Assembly (NCBI GenBank): GCA_022592435.1
Contig: JABYQS010000086.1
Coordinates: 99,377-163,376 of the forward strand
Direction: 5' to 3'
DNA length: 64,000 bases
Origin: Cerioporus squamosus
Taxonomy: Eukaryota; Basidiomycota; Agaricomycetes; Polyporales; Polyporaceae
The translations under genes were made by a program, and so were the position numbers. Of this stretch, positions 1-11,471 are shown piece after piece; position 1 is the first letter of the stretch; the number at the start of each line of letters is the position of its first letter. The notes under the pieces are model-generated. The model saw only the letters and a list, made by a program, of their open reading frames with translations, did no database searches and was not told the origin of the DNA.

Positions 1-1672
1 GTAAACAACTGGGACGGCTAACAGTTCCGTCGCGACTGCTCACCTGCTTGCAATTAAACCATAATGTGATGACAGTGGGTGACTTTGTATGTCTAGCAGC
101 AAGACTTGACGATGCTGAGCACAGACCGAAAGTCGGATGCAAATGCGAAAGCTGCACTACAATAAGGAGACAGGCGAACTGCTTGAACCCGCACCTCTGT
201 TGCACCAGAGCACAGGACATCCTCGATACCCTTCCAGCCAAATGAGATCCAAGGGAACGCCAGCCAGAGGACTACGAGAACCAAGTTATGGAGGACCTGC
301 GGAAAGAGGAACTGAGTAAAGAGCTCTTCCCATTTGACCGGTGTGTCACGACCTTCGGAAATATAGGGCATGCCTTTCAGATTTTCACAGGCTTGGAGCT
401 GGTCTCAAATGCAGGAATACCTATGGAGATCAAAGAAAACAGGATCCAGATGGCTCATGTATCAGGAACGACTAGGAGGATGCCCAGGCAGGGGCGGGTA
501 TCTTCGTTGCTGAGGACCAAACCCTGAATCGGAGTGTCCGCCTCCCAAACCGATTTGATCAATCTAACCAGACTGGAGAAATTGCAGCTATGTTTCTAGC
601 GACCACGGCGACTGACAACTGCACAAGGGTTATACAGGAAACGGATTCTAGAACAACCATGGACTCACTGTTGAAGTGGCGTCCGCGACACGAGGACACC
701 GGCTACATGCTCCAGAAGAATGTGACCATGACCCGGGCGACGATAGCGAGACTTCGTATGTGAACAGCCCACTCCCTCTTCACATGGGTCAAAGGTCACA
801 GCGGCCACCCAGGCAATGAGGCCGCGGACAGACTGGCGGCGATCGGGGCCGAGAGACCAGTAGGGGACGACCTAGACCTGGACATTCCACCACACTTCAG
901 CTTAACAGGAGCAAAACTTCGAGCTATCACGCAGAAACTGGCGTACCGAGCAATACGCGCGCGGAAAATGGCGAAACTTGAGCCTAGACCGAGGGCAGTC
1001 GCTAACATGGATCGAATATCGAGTGGGATACATGCAGCCTTCGGTGTCAGGCTGACGACTGCGACTATTTGGAAGTCGCTACGATCAAAACACATTTCGA
1101 GACCAGCATCCCAGTTCTTCTGGATGGCGGTGCATGATGGGTATATGTTAGGTACTCACTGGTTACGACCAAAGATGCTGGCTGACCTGCAGAGACGTGC
1201 TACATGCAGGATATGCGGGGAGTGCGAGACTATGTCGCATATCATCCTGGAGTGTCAAGCGAAGGGTCAGGAAACAGTATGGTATCTACTGAAGCAGATA
1301 TGGACACTTACGGGCGCAGACTGGATTGCCCCTAACTGGGGCTCAACCTTTGGTGCAGCTTGTGCGGTATTCAAGACGGAGAGAGGAACTAGGAGGACAG
1401 CAATAGAGAACCTCTGGTGCATTCTATGCACGGAAGCAACGCACCTAATCTGGCGCCTTCGATGTGAACGAGTAATTCAGAACGAAGGAGAGGAGTTCAC
1501 AGAGCGTGCAATAACAAACTGTTTCTACTCAATGCTAGAGTCCAGACTCAGCCTGGATCGCCGGACAGCTGCCATATCCAGAGGGAAAAGAGCCCTGAAA
1601 CCGCAAGATGTTGAACGTATCTGGCTACCAATCATCGAGAACGGGAATGACCTACCTCCCAAGTGGGTATAA
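1..1672 (+). pseudogene. Non-LTR retrotransposon 3' fragment (RNase H and Cys/His C-terminus), decayed
   Basis: The fragment starts upstream of the window. Frame 3 (48-242) carries a CKCESC cysteine cluster and then reads through a TGA at 243-245, at a position where related elements have Trp. It continues to about 450, and the reading then shifts to frame 2. Frame 2 gives a type-1 RNase H domain: GAGIFVAED, SNQTGE, ETDS and WVKGHSGHPGNEAADRL carry the acidic and His residues of the family. This frame is broken by a TGA at 761-763, probably an old CGA Arg codon. It then runs open from 968 to 1672 with CRICGECETMSHIILEC, the Cys/His module that follows RNase H in Tad/I-like LINEs. Lesions seen: two nonsense codons and one frameshift, so the copy is dead. 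The reverse transcriptase part, if present, lies outside the window. The clade assignment is from memory of domain order and is uncertain. Confidence 0.75.
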
Positions 1673-1920
1673 AACGGGGAAGATGAGGAGGAGTATTGGC
1701 CTGCGCAATACCCCTCGTCATAGTCCACGTTTTGAGTCCCACACTCAGTGCGTAATGGCATTTCCTCGTGGTGGCAACTTCTCCTATTTATTGTGACACG
1801 TCCAAGGTTCCTATCCCTTGAACGTACTACCTAGCGTGCCTGGTTGGTACTCATCAACCGCGAGCTGCACGATAAGCCCTACTGGGGACGAATGCGGCTC
1901 AAGGCAACTTACGCTCCACC

Positions 1921-1941
1921 AAAAAAAAAACAAAAAAAAAA
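1921..1941 (+). repeat. A-rich tract, probable 3' tail of the retrotransposon
   Basis: Twenty-one bases, all A except one C at 1931. The tract lies 249 bp past the stop codon of the retrotransposon fragment, on the same strand. This is where the poly(A)-like tail of a target-primed non-LTR element would be. If so, the 3' UTR is 1673-1920 and host DNA resumes at about 1942. Confidence 0.55.
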
Positions 1942-3855
1942 CGGAGCAACACGTCTGGAACGCGTCGCGCGACCACCGAGGACTTCGGCAAAATGCGACT
2001 ATACAAGCGCACGGCGTGCGCGGACTTTGCGGTGGGCAGCACCGTATACGTAACCAATTCGCAACCAGTTACCACCAGCTACTCTATCGTTGCCAGTGCT
2101 TGTTGATGAGTTTTTGAATGGCATCAAGCTGGTCATGGAACCGTCCGTGGTCATTTCACTCTCTGGGTTGTGCGAGACCTGGCTCAACAGCTTTTTTTTT
2201 TCTTGCAGGTATCACCTTCCCGACGATGGTCGCAACCCACAACTTCGCCCCTGTGCTGTTACTGCTTCTTCAATCTGAAACTGCACGAGCTGCTTAAGGC
2301 TACTTACTTTGGACGATCGTCGTCTCTGGTAGTTACTTCGAAGGTGAGCCTACGTCAAGACGCTGCCGCGCCTCTATCTCCGCTGTCGTAAGACAGCCCA
2401 GCTGGCCATAAAGCGGCAGAGCCACAGCGACCATGAACGCCGTCGGACTGCAGAACTCGCTGTCCAATGCGATCTCGGCTACATATGAGCTGCAGTGTTT
2501 GAGCTCCTGGCTTTCAGTCGATGACTACTTCTGGGCGCACCCCAGGGGGATAAGTACTAGCACTGACGGGTTCTGGGCTGTGGCAAATTTCTATTGGCTG
2601 TGTGCTTTCCCTGGTGTTCATGGTCAACGTTTCATCGAACGACGTTCAACTGTTCAATATGCGTGCAATTCCCGTTCTCCTGCCCTCTGCTGACAAGCAG
2701 CTTACATCTCCTACACGGGTATTACGACAGCTGACGGCGACAATTTTTTCACTCCGATACCTAGCGGCTTCGAGGAACTTTACTCATGGCCGCAACGTTC
2801 GACTCGTCCCGGTCTCGGACTACCTACGCCCATCTCCACCCTCGTTGCGTTTGTACGGACTCTGCATATGGCGACCCGTCCCGAGAGACGCTCGCCAACT
2901 AAGCGCGTTATGCGAAGTGTCAGCGCTCCTGCGCGTCCCCATCGACCTCCTACGGCCTCGAACTACGTCGAGACTCGACGTGTCCTCTCCCGCAGCTCGG
3001 ACGGCTTCTGCAGCTCTATCGCGATCACAATCTGGTGATCTCGGTCTCTCGAATCGTTTGAGTTCACCCCTGCCGAAGGACGTCTTCGCGATGCTGTCGT
3101 AACTGCTGGGGCGAGCCTCACCTGCTTCGAGTCTCCTGGACGACCCAGATCCCGCTGTCGTCCCACTACCCTCTCCTCCCTCTGTGCACCCTGTTTCGTC
3201 ATTGTGTTACATCGTCGCTCGACTACTCGCTTCGCCTGGCAGCTGTTCAACGGGATATCAAGTCGGGCGGCGTGCAGCCGCATCTCCGGTTGTCCGCATG
3301 GGGACTGTGCGTCCAAGGAAGGTAGATCAAGCAACAGAACCTTCCACCTCTACCCAGATTGCCTCCGGGTATCACCCCGCTCTATCTGGCGGGCGTGGAT
3401 GACCAGCTTCTATCGTCACGCGTGGGCGAACTGGTGATCAACCCCTCCGGCCATAGTTTCGCCTCGCAGCAGGACGCTGAAAGACCGGCCGGTCTTGATC
3501 CCTCTCACACGCCCCACCGGTACGCAAAGGGTGCGATTGCATCGGCGCCCGAAGCAATTCATGGAAATACTCCCGAATTGTCGAGGTTACCAACCGCTTC
3601 ACCCACGGACATGCGAGGCATTTACACTCAGCCATCACGTTCAGTCCCCGACAAGCTTTCGAACTGATGCGCCGAGCGGAACGTGGACCAGCGCCAGGGC
3701 CAAAATTCATGATGTCGGAGGCGTCTATCTGAGCTGAGTCGTATTGCAAACTCAGAAGCTCTTTTTTCTTCCGGACCATTTTTCACCTCCGCGCGAGCAT
3801 CGACAATCCCCTCGAGCATGCTCAGCTCGAATGACGTACCGAACAATCGATGGCT
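1942..3855. other. No gene recognised (1.9 kb between retroelement and P450)
   Basis: Open frames of up to 166 codons occur on both strands, but none shows a domain, a consistent exon-intron structure or a family motif. A T-run/CAG pair near 2190-2210 resembles a splice acceptor but leads nowhere convincing. It may be eroded mobile-element DNA. Confidence 0.4.
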
Positions 3856-3861
3856 TATAAA
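3856..3861 (+). promoter_or_regulatory. TATA box of the P450 gene
   Basis: TATAAA, 56 bp upstream of the P450 start codon, in a CT-rich leader. Position and sequence fit a core promoter; a start site was not tested. Confidence 0.55.
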
Positions 3862-3911
3862 CACCCGTTCCCCGAAACCACCCTCCCTAACCCTCCCACT
3901 GATCCCGCAGG

Positions 3912-6236
3912 ATGGCTGCCGTCTGGTCTCAACTTGCGCTCGCCACCTCCGCAGCGCCCGCTGTCTTGCTCGTCGTCCTCGTCGTCCTTGGCGCGTACGT
4001 CCGGTACCGCAGGAGCGTCAAGTATCGGTATCCGCCTGGCCCGAGGGCGTTACCGTTCATCGGGAACGTCCATCAGCTCCCGGTCAACTACCAATGGCGC
4101 AAGCTGGCGGAGTGGGGCAGACAGCACGGTACGACGCTCCCTCGCTCTCCGGCAGCTATCACGACTCACCCCCGAGCACTCCACACAGGCGATGTCGTGT
4201 TCGCGAAGTTCTTCCGCACCCCGGCCGTCATCCTGAATTCTAAAGAGGCCGCAGTGGAGCTCATGGAGAAGCGGAGCGCGAAGTATTCCGACCGGCCTCC
4301 ATTCATCCTACTCAAAGAGCTGTGAGTTCGCGTCCGCGGCGGGGTAGTGTGAATGCAGTCACTGACGTGGCCACAGGATGGGATGGGACAGCGTCCTGAA
4401 CAACTTGCCATATGGGGAGCGCTTCCGTAAACATCGGAAATGGTTGCAGGACGCGTTCGCCTCCAAGCCCGTCGTGATGGGCTACCGGCCTATCCAGCGG
4501 CGGGAAACCTACACGCTTCTGTCTGGGTTGTGCGACAGCCCGGAGCACTTCATGGACCACCTCAAACGGTGCGCTCGCCATTTTCCGTCGAGACTGTGTG
4601 CAAGAACTTATGGTTGCTCAGGTGGGCGGGAGGCATCATCCTAGAGATTGCCTATGGCTATCGGGTCACGTCCAACAACGATCCCTTGGTAGAAGTGGCC
4701 GAGCGGACGACCGTGGAGACAGTGCTGGGCGGTAGTCCGGGTTCCATGCTTGTGGACTTTTTCCCGATCCGTACGTCTTTGCAGCCCGACTATCGCCGCG
4801 ACGATGGCTTACCTGCCACGCTCACAGTGCGGTATATACCTCTCTGGATGCCTGGATCCGGTTTTAAGCGACAGGCATTCTTCATCAAGAGCCTCGTGAG
4901 GCAGACACTGGACACGCCATTTGCGATGGTTCAACGGGCCCTGGTATGCTTCTTTTGCCGCATGCGATAGCATGCTCTGACCGGGCTGTGCAGAGGGCTG
5001 GGACCGCCGCACCGTCCTTCACGGCAACCCTGCTAGAAGAGGCCGCCGCCGAGGGATCGCTAACGGCCGAACACGAGGAGGACATCAAGGGTGCTGCAGG
5101 GGCTATCTACACCGGTACGTACACCCGCACCTACCCCCGGCATTAGTGGCGTTAACATGCGATTACAGCTGGCACCGATACCGTACGTGTGGTCGTCCCA
5201 ACCTGATTACGGATGTCTGTCTCACGCAGGGAACCTAACCCTGATCGCACGCAATAGACCGTGACCGCTATGAAGACGTTCATCCTCGCCATGGTCCTCC
5301 ACCCGGACGTCTACAAGAAGGCGCAGGAGGAGATCGACCGTGTGATCGGCCCGGAGAGGCTACCCGATTTCGAAGATCGCGAACAGCTGCCTTACCTGGA
5401 GTGTGTGTTGAAAGAAGTGTTCAGGTACGTGAACCGTAGTTAGCCGACGACTCGGGACTCGGCGTCCCTCCAGTGATCACTGACCCTTCCTTCTCCGTGC
5501 CTAGGTGGAACGCGCCCGTCCCGCTCGGTTAGTACCCTTCGCTGCGCCGTGGCTTGTGGTGAGCCATGGCTAACCCGCTTTTGGATAGGTGTTCCGCATA
5601 GGGTTAGCCATGACGATGTCTACCGGGGATACGACATCCCTCAGGGCGCGATGGTTATCCCGAACATCTGGTACGTGACTGACGACGTCCCAATATCACA
5701 GCCAATTCTGACTAGCGACTGTGCACTGGCAGGTGGATGACACAAGATCCTGATGTGTACCCCAACCCGGCGCGCTTCGATCCCGACCGCTACCTGCACA
5801 TGTCCCCCGAGGAGTCCGAGCACACCGACCCAAGGAACGTCGTCTTCGGGTTCGGGCGACGGTAAGTTCCTCCTGCGTCCCGTTCCCCCCAGAATCATGC
5901 TCATGAGAGTCATCGCCGCTCGCCGCAGGGTGTGTCCCGGCCAGATCTTTGCGGACGCGAGTGTGTGGCTCGCAGCGGCGAACATAATCGCGACCATGGA
6001 TCTCACTTGCGCAAAGGACAACTTCGGGCGCGACATCGTCCCGGAGGCTGTCTTCATCTCTGGTTTCGTGAGGTGCGTTGCCAGTGCTTTGCGACCACTT
6101 AGATTCCCCGTTGTCGCCTGAGCTGAACCCTGCTCGCAGTCATCCGAAGGAGTTTACATGCTCCTTCCACCCGCGATCCGCGAGGATACGGGGGCTCATC
6201 GCTCACATGAGTGCGGTCAATATCGTGACGTCCTGA
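3912..6236 (+). CDS. Cytochrome P450 monooxygenase
   Basis: Thirteen exons give a clean 527-residue model: 3912-4128, 4189-4321, 4377-4568, 4622-4770, 4828-4943, 4994-5114, 5169-5182, 5258-5424, 5505-5527, 5589-5670, 5733-5861, 5929-6072, 6140-6236. Every junction is GT-AG and all phases match. Residues about 12-28 form one N-terminal membrane anchor, followed by the Pro-rich hinge [13 protein letters not shown]. The I-helix oxygen-binding motif AGTDTT is rebuilt across two introns, the K-helix ExxR is KEVFRW, and the heme loop FGFGRRVCPG carries the axial Cys. Length and motifs are those of a full microsomal class II P450. It probably sits in the ER and receives electrons from a CPR reductase. 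It resembles the basidiomycete clans annotated as O-methylsterigmatocystin oxidoreductase-like; substrate and CYP family cannot be read from sequence. No biosynthetic partner genes lie beside it. Confidence 0.93.
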
Positions 6237-6454
6237 ACCCCCCTGCCCCCGCCGGACCCCGGACGAACCATGTACTAAAGAATACCCAAGGAGCGGACCT
6301 GCTAGTGTTCGGAGAGGCGACTGTTCTCCCAGGAGCGTCCTGTTAGCCTGTTTTGCATGTACGATATGGCAACTGTCCTATGAGCAGATCTTGCAATGGA
6401 TACCACTCAAGGCTCGTAAGAGTGATATAACACATCTACATGGGTGTTGATGCG
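6237..6454. other. P450 3' flank
   Basis: Short intergenic stretch between the P450 stop and the tRNA candidate. No coding signal seen. Confidence 0.4.
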
Positions 6455-6538
6455 ACACTGATGGTGAAACGGTATCATGCTTGCCTTCCATGGGTCGATT
6501 GATAGCAAGCGGCGTGGGTTCGACTCCCTCTCAGTGTA
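6455..6538 (+). tRNA. tRNA-Gly (anticodon UCC) with a 13-nt intron
   Basis: The sequence folds as a cloverleaf. The acceptor stem ACACTGA (6455-6461) pairs perfectly with TCAGTGT (6531-6537), with discriminator A6538. The D arm is 6464-6478 with the GG pair in a 7-nt loop. The anticodon stem CTTGC/GCAAG is 6480-6484 with 6505-6509. The anticodon TCC is 6487-6489, and 13 extra bases (6491-6503) sit at the canonical intron site after position 37. The T arm is 6514-6530 with loop TTCGACT. Oddities: an A1-U72 first pair and one U-U mismatch in the T stem, so it could be a weak or non-functional copy. A T7 run at 6559-6565 fits a Pol III terminator. Confidence 0.72.
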
Positions 6539-6558
6539 TTCCAGAGGATGAAACTGTG

Positions 6559-6565
6559 TTTTTTT
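6559..6565 (+). terminator. Pol III T-run downstream of the tRNA candidate
   Basis: Seven consecutive T residues beginning 21 nt after the tRNA discriminator base. This is the expected RNA polymerase III stop signal for a tRNA gene on this strand. Confidence 0.5.
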
Positions 6566-6569
6566 GAGT

Positions 6570-7031
6570 TCCAGCTCTGCTTGCAGCTCTGCGTCCCGTC
6601 TCTGGCTAATTCAATACTTACGTCGTTGAGTTCGTTATGTAAGTGCAACCCGCGATGACGGCCTCCTCCACCAAGTGCTGGTGCAAGCGCAGTCACTATC
6701 AGAACATCCACGCGGTATCCAGTGGATCTGGTGGTCTTGAGCTCACGTCCAAATCTACGGGCAGATCCGTATGCATAGTACCTTCCAAGAATAGCCACAC
6801 AACAGTGCACTCGTACTCGGTACTACAACAGTCCAACTCAGTAACTAGCACAAGTCCTGAATATCATCCATCGTCAAAAGATCATCGTCCCGTCCAGTCA
6901 GTACGCATCACCTCTCCGCCTTTTCCTCCCATCGTCCCATCATCCCAAAGTCATTTTCTCACAAAGGAGCTCGATTCAGAGTCCCTGCACCGCAGAAGTC
7001 CGACGACAACGTCAACCCCCCAGATGACGAC
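6570..7031. other. No gene recognised between tRNA and beta-glucosidase 3' end
   Basis: About 460 bp including the likely 3' UTR of the minus-strand beta-glucosidase gene. The open frames here are not supported by any motif. Confidence 0.35.
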
Positions 7032-9833
7032 TCACAGCGGGACGCTCCCCTGCAAGCGGAAGTCCCGGCTGCTGGCGCCCACGGAGAACGTGAACGTGCC
7101 GTCGGGCTTCCGCCACCCCTGCGCGACCGCGTCCCACACGCTGAGGTCGTACCGCGACAGCGTGAGCGTCACCGTCTCGCTCTGGCGCGGGCGCAGGAGC
7201 ACGTCCGAGAACCCGCGCAGGACGCTCGGCGGCTCGCCCGCGCTCTCCGGGAAGTGCAGGTACAGCTGCGGGATCTAGCACGAGGCAGATCCGAGTCACA
7301 GAGTCGACAGAGGGAGCCGCGAGGGAGGGGAAGGAGAAAGAGAAGGGGAGATCAGCGTCAAGAAGTGCGTGTGCGAGAGAGAGAAGGGAGGAGACGCACC
7401 TCGCCGCCCTTGACCTTGCCGGTGTTCGTCACCTTGAACGAGACCTCGAACGCGGGGCGGTGGAGCCAGATCGCGGTCGAGCCGCCCTCGACGTTCGGCG
7501 ACGCCGCGCCCTTGGCCCACGCAGCCTCGAGCGCGGCGGACGTGTGGTCCGCGTGGTGCACGGCGCGCACCTTGAGGTCCGAGTACGAGAAGTTCGTGTA
7601 CGACAGCCCGAAGCCGAAGGGGAAGCGCGGCTCGATGTTGTTCTGCAAACAAAGGCGAGTGTCAGTCCCGCCGTCACGATCATGAGAGAAACTAGAGAAG
7701 ACAGAGGCGAGCACTTACAGCGTCGAAGTGGCGGTAGTCGATGTTCAGGCCCTCGGTGTACTCAATGAGCAAAATGTCGTCCTCCGTCCCGCCAGTGATG
7801 AGCTGCGCCGAGTAGTCCGCCGGGCTCTTCGCGATCGTGTACGGCAGACGTCCCGACGGGTTGACGGCGCCATACAGCACGTCCACGATCGAGTTGCCCG
7901 ACTCCTGCCCAGGCAGACTCGCCCACAGCACCGCCGTCACGTTCGGGTTCTCGATCCACGGCTCCAGGATGGCCGGGCCGACCGAGTGCACGACCACAAT
8001 GGTGTTCGGGTTCGCCTGCGCGACGGCATTGATGAGGTTGTCCGCGTTGCCCCAGAGCGTGAGGTTCTTCCGGTCGCCCTCGTTCCCGTCTACGGTCAGG
8101 TAGCCCTCGCCCGAGTCCGCGTTCACGAACACGAGCGCGACGTCCTGGTCAATAGCAGTGGCGGCCGCGCCCACGAGGTCGTAGTTGTCCAGGAACCACG
8201 ACACGCTGGCCTTGTCCTGGCGGGCGCGCTGCTGGAGCGCCTCGAGCGGGTCGATGAGGTACGGGAAGTTCGTCGTGCCGGAGCCCCAGCCCATCGCAAG
8301 CGTGCCATCGTCGCCCGCACGGTCGCCGTATCCGTTCGGGCCGCGGCTCGATGGACCAGCGTCGTTACCTGAGGTTCAGAGTGTCAGCAATTGCCCACGA
8401 AGGGGACTGGGGACAGCGCGCACCGATGATAGCAAGCGACCGCGGCTTGTCCAGCGGGAGCGCGTTCCCGGCGTTCTTCAGCAGGACCGTGCCGGCCGCG
8501 CCGATCTCGCGCACGACCTTGTAGTGGTCCTCCTGCACGTCCACGTGCTGGTTCGTCGCCGGGTCGTTCTGCGCGAACGCGTTGAAGCTCACTATGAATA
8601 GCCATCAGCGTCCGCCAGCGCGTGACAGCGTCCTGAAGACACTCACCATTGGGGTAGCCCTTATCCTGGTCGAGGAGATACCACGCGGCGACGATCCGCT
8701 CCGCCATGTCCGTGAGCCGCGACTCCGCAATCGTCCCGTTCTCCACGAACGCGGTCAGGTTCGGGCCCCACCAGGTGGTCCCAGAGCCGAGGGTGATGTC
8801 GCCGGGCATAGACATCTGCAGCCGCGCGTCAGCCAACGACCGGGGACATGTGCAAGCAAGGCTCACATCGAGACCGTTGACAGCCGCGAGCGTCGAGTGG
8901 TGCGCACCCCAGTCGGACTGGACGTAGCCCTGGAAGCCGACCTCGCCCTTCAGGATCTGGTTCAGCGTGCGGTCGTTCTCGCACGCCCACGAGGCGTTGA
9001 TCTGGTCTGCATTGCTCGTCAGCACGATGACAGTCGGTGAGGCACATATACGCACTGTAGCTGCACATGACCGACGCAACGCCGGCCTGCACCGAGCGCA
9101 TGAACGGGTGCAGGTATATCTCATGCTCCGTGCGATCGTCGACGTGCGAAGACTCGTGGTCACGCTTGTGCTCCTGCTCGCTGTACGCCGAGCGTCAGTG
9201 ACAGCGTTCGGCGGTACAGTTCAATGACCTACTTGTTGATGAAGTGCTTCGCGCACGCCTGCACGCCGCTCTCCTGCAAGCCTAGCACGGTCTCATACGC
9301 AGACTCGCCCGTGAGGAACGGGTCCGCACCGAATCCCTCCCAGTTCCGCCCACCCTGCGCGATCCTGCCCATGTTCATCATCGGACCGAGCGCGACATTC
9401 GCGCCCTTGCCCTTGAACTCCGCACCCATCGCCTGCCCACGCTGGCGGAGAAGCGTCCGGTTCCACGTCGACGCGACAGTGATGCCGGCGGGGAATGCCG
9501 TGACAAAGTCGGTGTCCCGGACACCCAGCGGGGAATCCTGCAGACAGAGTCCGGGGAAGTCGCCGACCGCGGCGATGTTGCCGACGCAGAGGCCGTTCAT
9601 CCAGAAGACGCCGGTGGAGACGTTCACCTTCTGCTCGACCGACCAGCCGGAGATGAGCTTCTTTGCCTGGGAGTGCGCCTTCGCCCATGCGGGAGCGAAG
9701 TCGGGGATCAGGTCGGAGCCAGGAGGCGGAGGCGACTTCGGAGAGGTCGAGGGGAACGTTCCTGGGATGGGCGACGCAGAGGGCACCGGGAACGACGAGA
9801 AGGGGTATGAGGAGATCGGAAGGGTGCTGAGCG
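7032..9833 (-). CDS. GH3 beta-glucosidase (first exon not located)
   Basis: Minus-strand exons 9233-9833, 9056-9180, 8867-9006, 8647-8815, 8424-8591, 7719-8368, 7400-7642 and 7032-7274 join in frame to give 778 residues plus a missing N-terminus. The order is a Pro/Ser-rich stretch, the GH3 N domain with KHFINNEQE and GYVQSDWGAHHS (the Asp of SDW is the family nucleophile position), the GH3 C domain with LLKNAGNALPL, YTEGLNIDYRHFDA and PRFPFGFGLSYTNF, and a fibronectin III-like domain ending at 7032. It should hydrolyse beta-glucosides such as cellobiose outside the cell. The acceptor at 9834 has an excellent branch point (TACTAAC), so a 5' exon, probably encoding the signal peptide, must lie further upstream on the minus strand; I could not place it. 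A truncated duplicate lies 12.3 kb away at 20.7-22.1 kb. Confidence 0.92.
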
Positions 9834-11471
9834 CTGCGGGCGAGGTCGTTAGTATGCGTATTGCATGGGAAACATGGGGAAGAAAGCGGAGAGAAGCCAA
9901 CGAGGGAGCAACTCGTCTGTGTAACAGTAGCACAGAGCGAACACATTCTGTTGAAATAGTGAAGAACCTCCTTCGCAGCTCAAGAAGGCATCTCGGAGAA
10001 ATGATAGCTGAAGGAAGAGAAAGCGACGGGCTTCTTGCAGCGCATCCACGCGGGACGCGGACTTCAGAGATACCCGATCACCCGACGGCTCGACGCATGG
10101 GCGAAGCGGCAACTGATCAGAGCGGCTTTGCTGCTCAGGACCACTATGTCTGCGACTTCGATTGCTAAGTTTGGAGCCTGAGGTTCGCGCAGAATGCGCG
10201 TGTTCCACACGTCAAGAAGGTCAGGATGCCCACACGTGTCCGCAGAATGCGACCCAGGCCATCCTGAAACCGCCATAGTACGGCCTGCACACTTACGAGA
10301 CAGGAAAACGAACATGTCGTCGTTCGGAATGCTCGGGCACCCGAACTCAGAAGGCGGAAATTGCAGGGAGGAGCAGGTGATCGTGAACGTGCGCAGATCC
10401 TGCTTATGTGGCTTATCGAGCGGTCAAAGGAACACGTCCCTCCGGGCATTGCGCCAGCGTTCGCGACATGCGCCATCTCGTGCAAGCGCAGATGATGGGC
10501 TACCAGGAGCCCGGTCCAGGATGAGAACGAATAATCCAAGACCAAGGGCACGCAGGTGCAGAAGACACATGTGACCATCTTGGATGACACAGCCCCGCCA
10601 CACAAATGGTCGGGTGAGAACAATGGCTATGTCCAAGCTCGCGACCACGACGTTTGAGAATCCAGCAGAGGTGAGGAAGCACGCATGTATATGCAAGTGC
10701 CACCTCCCCAGACCCGTCAGGAACTCGGTAACGTCTCAAGTCAAGGACACGGCTGACCGAACGCTCTCATCGTAAACGGACATCCGGAAAGCCAACGCCA
10801 TCCCGCGCACATGCACATGTCCAAGCTCCGGTCCGCGAAACCGATTGGCTATGTGCGAGCTCGTGGTCACGCCATTCCACGAGCAGTCCTCGCGCGAAAG
10901 GGACGAGAAAGCATCCTGCGGGACCACGGGAAGCCCGAGTAACGATCATGCAGCACCTTGCAAAGAAACATGGCCTTGAAGACATGCGCGACGTCCGGAC
11001 GCGTACGCAAAGTTCGGAAGGAGTGAGCACGCCTGGGTGAGTCCGTCACACGCGTCCAGCATGTCCGGCTCTGGGTGTCGAAGACTCCAGGGCCGACAGT
11101 GCAAAACGTAAAGTGAACGCAGACTGACAGAATGCTCGAGTGGAAAGAGATCAGAGAATGTGCCCTGCACCGCACAACGTTGGGAGGCCGGACCTCTGCC
11201 CGATTTAACGGAAGTGAAGAAGTCCGCATATATGCGCAAATCCCGTATCTCCGGGGGCGTCATGGCATGCCAAGTCTCTCGCGCAACGAGCAGCATCCCA
11301 AACGCGTAAATGCCAGACTATATGCGCCATATTTGTCACGTATTGGGGCAGGATGCCGTACACGCGTTCCGACGCGTGGAGCAAGGGTGTGAACATGCCT
11401 GGTTCCGAGTGCTGGAGACTGCACGTCGAGACAAGGCTCAAGTGAAGAAACAGAACGAAGACGAAGACTTC
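9834..11471. other. Degenerate repeat-rich spacer, no gene recognised
   Basis: Contains diverged repeated phrases, for example variants of ATGTCCAAGCTC followed by a CG-rich GACCACG-like block near 10,630 and 10,815-10,880, and repeated TCCGGACGCG-like words. The last 120 bp (about 11,330-11,450) match 23,535-23,690 in duplication copy B well. It probably hides the missing first exon of the beta-glucosidase gene, but no convincing signal-peptide exon was found. Confidence 0.4.

Noticed and set aside
1942..3780. Possible LTR-retrotransposon gag/pol remnant
   Set aside because: No protease, reverse transcriptase or integrase motif could be read in any frame, and no paired LTRs are visible.
7728..8372. 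214-codon plus-strand frame within the beta-glucosidase
   Set aside because: Antisense to the large GH3 C-domain exon; Arg/Val-rich shadow.
9224..10168. 314-codon plus-strand frame
   Set aside because: It lies antisense to the first known exon of the GH3 gene and extends into unrelated spacer; no conserved domain is visible.
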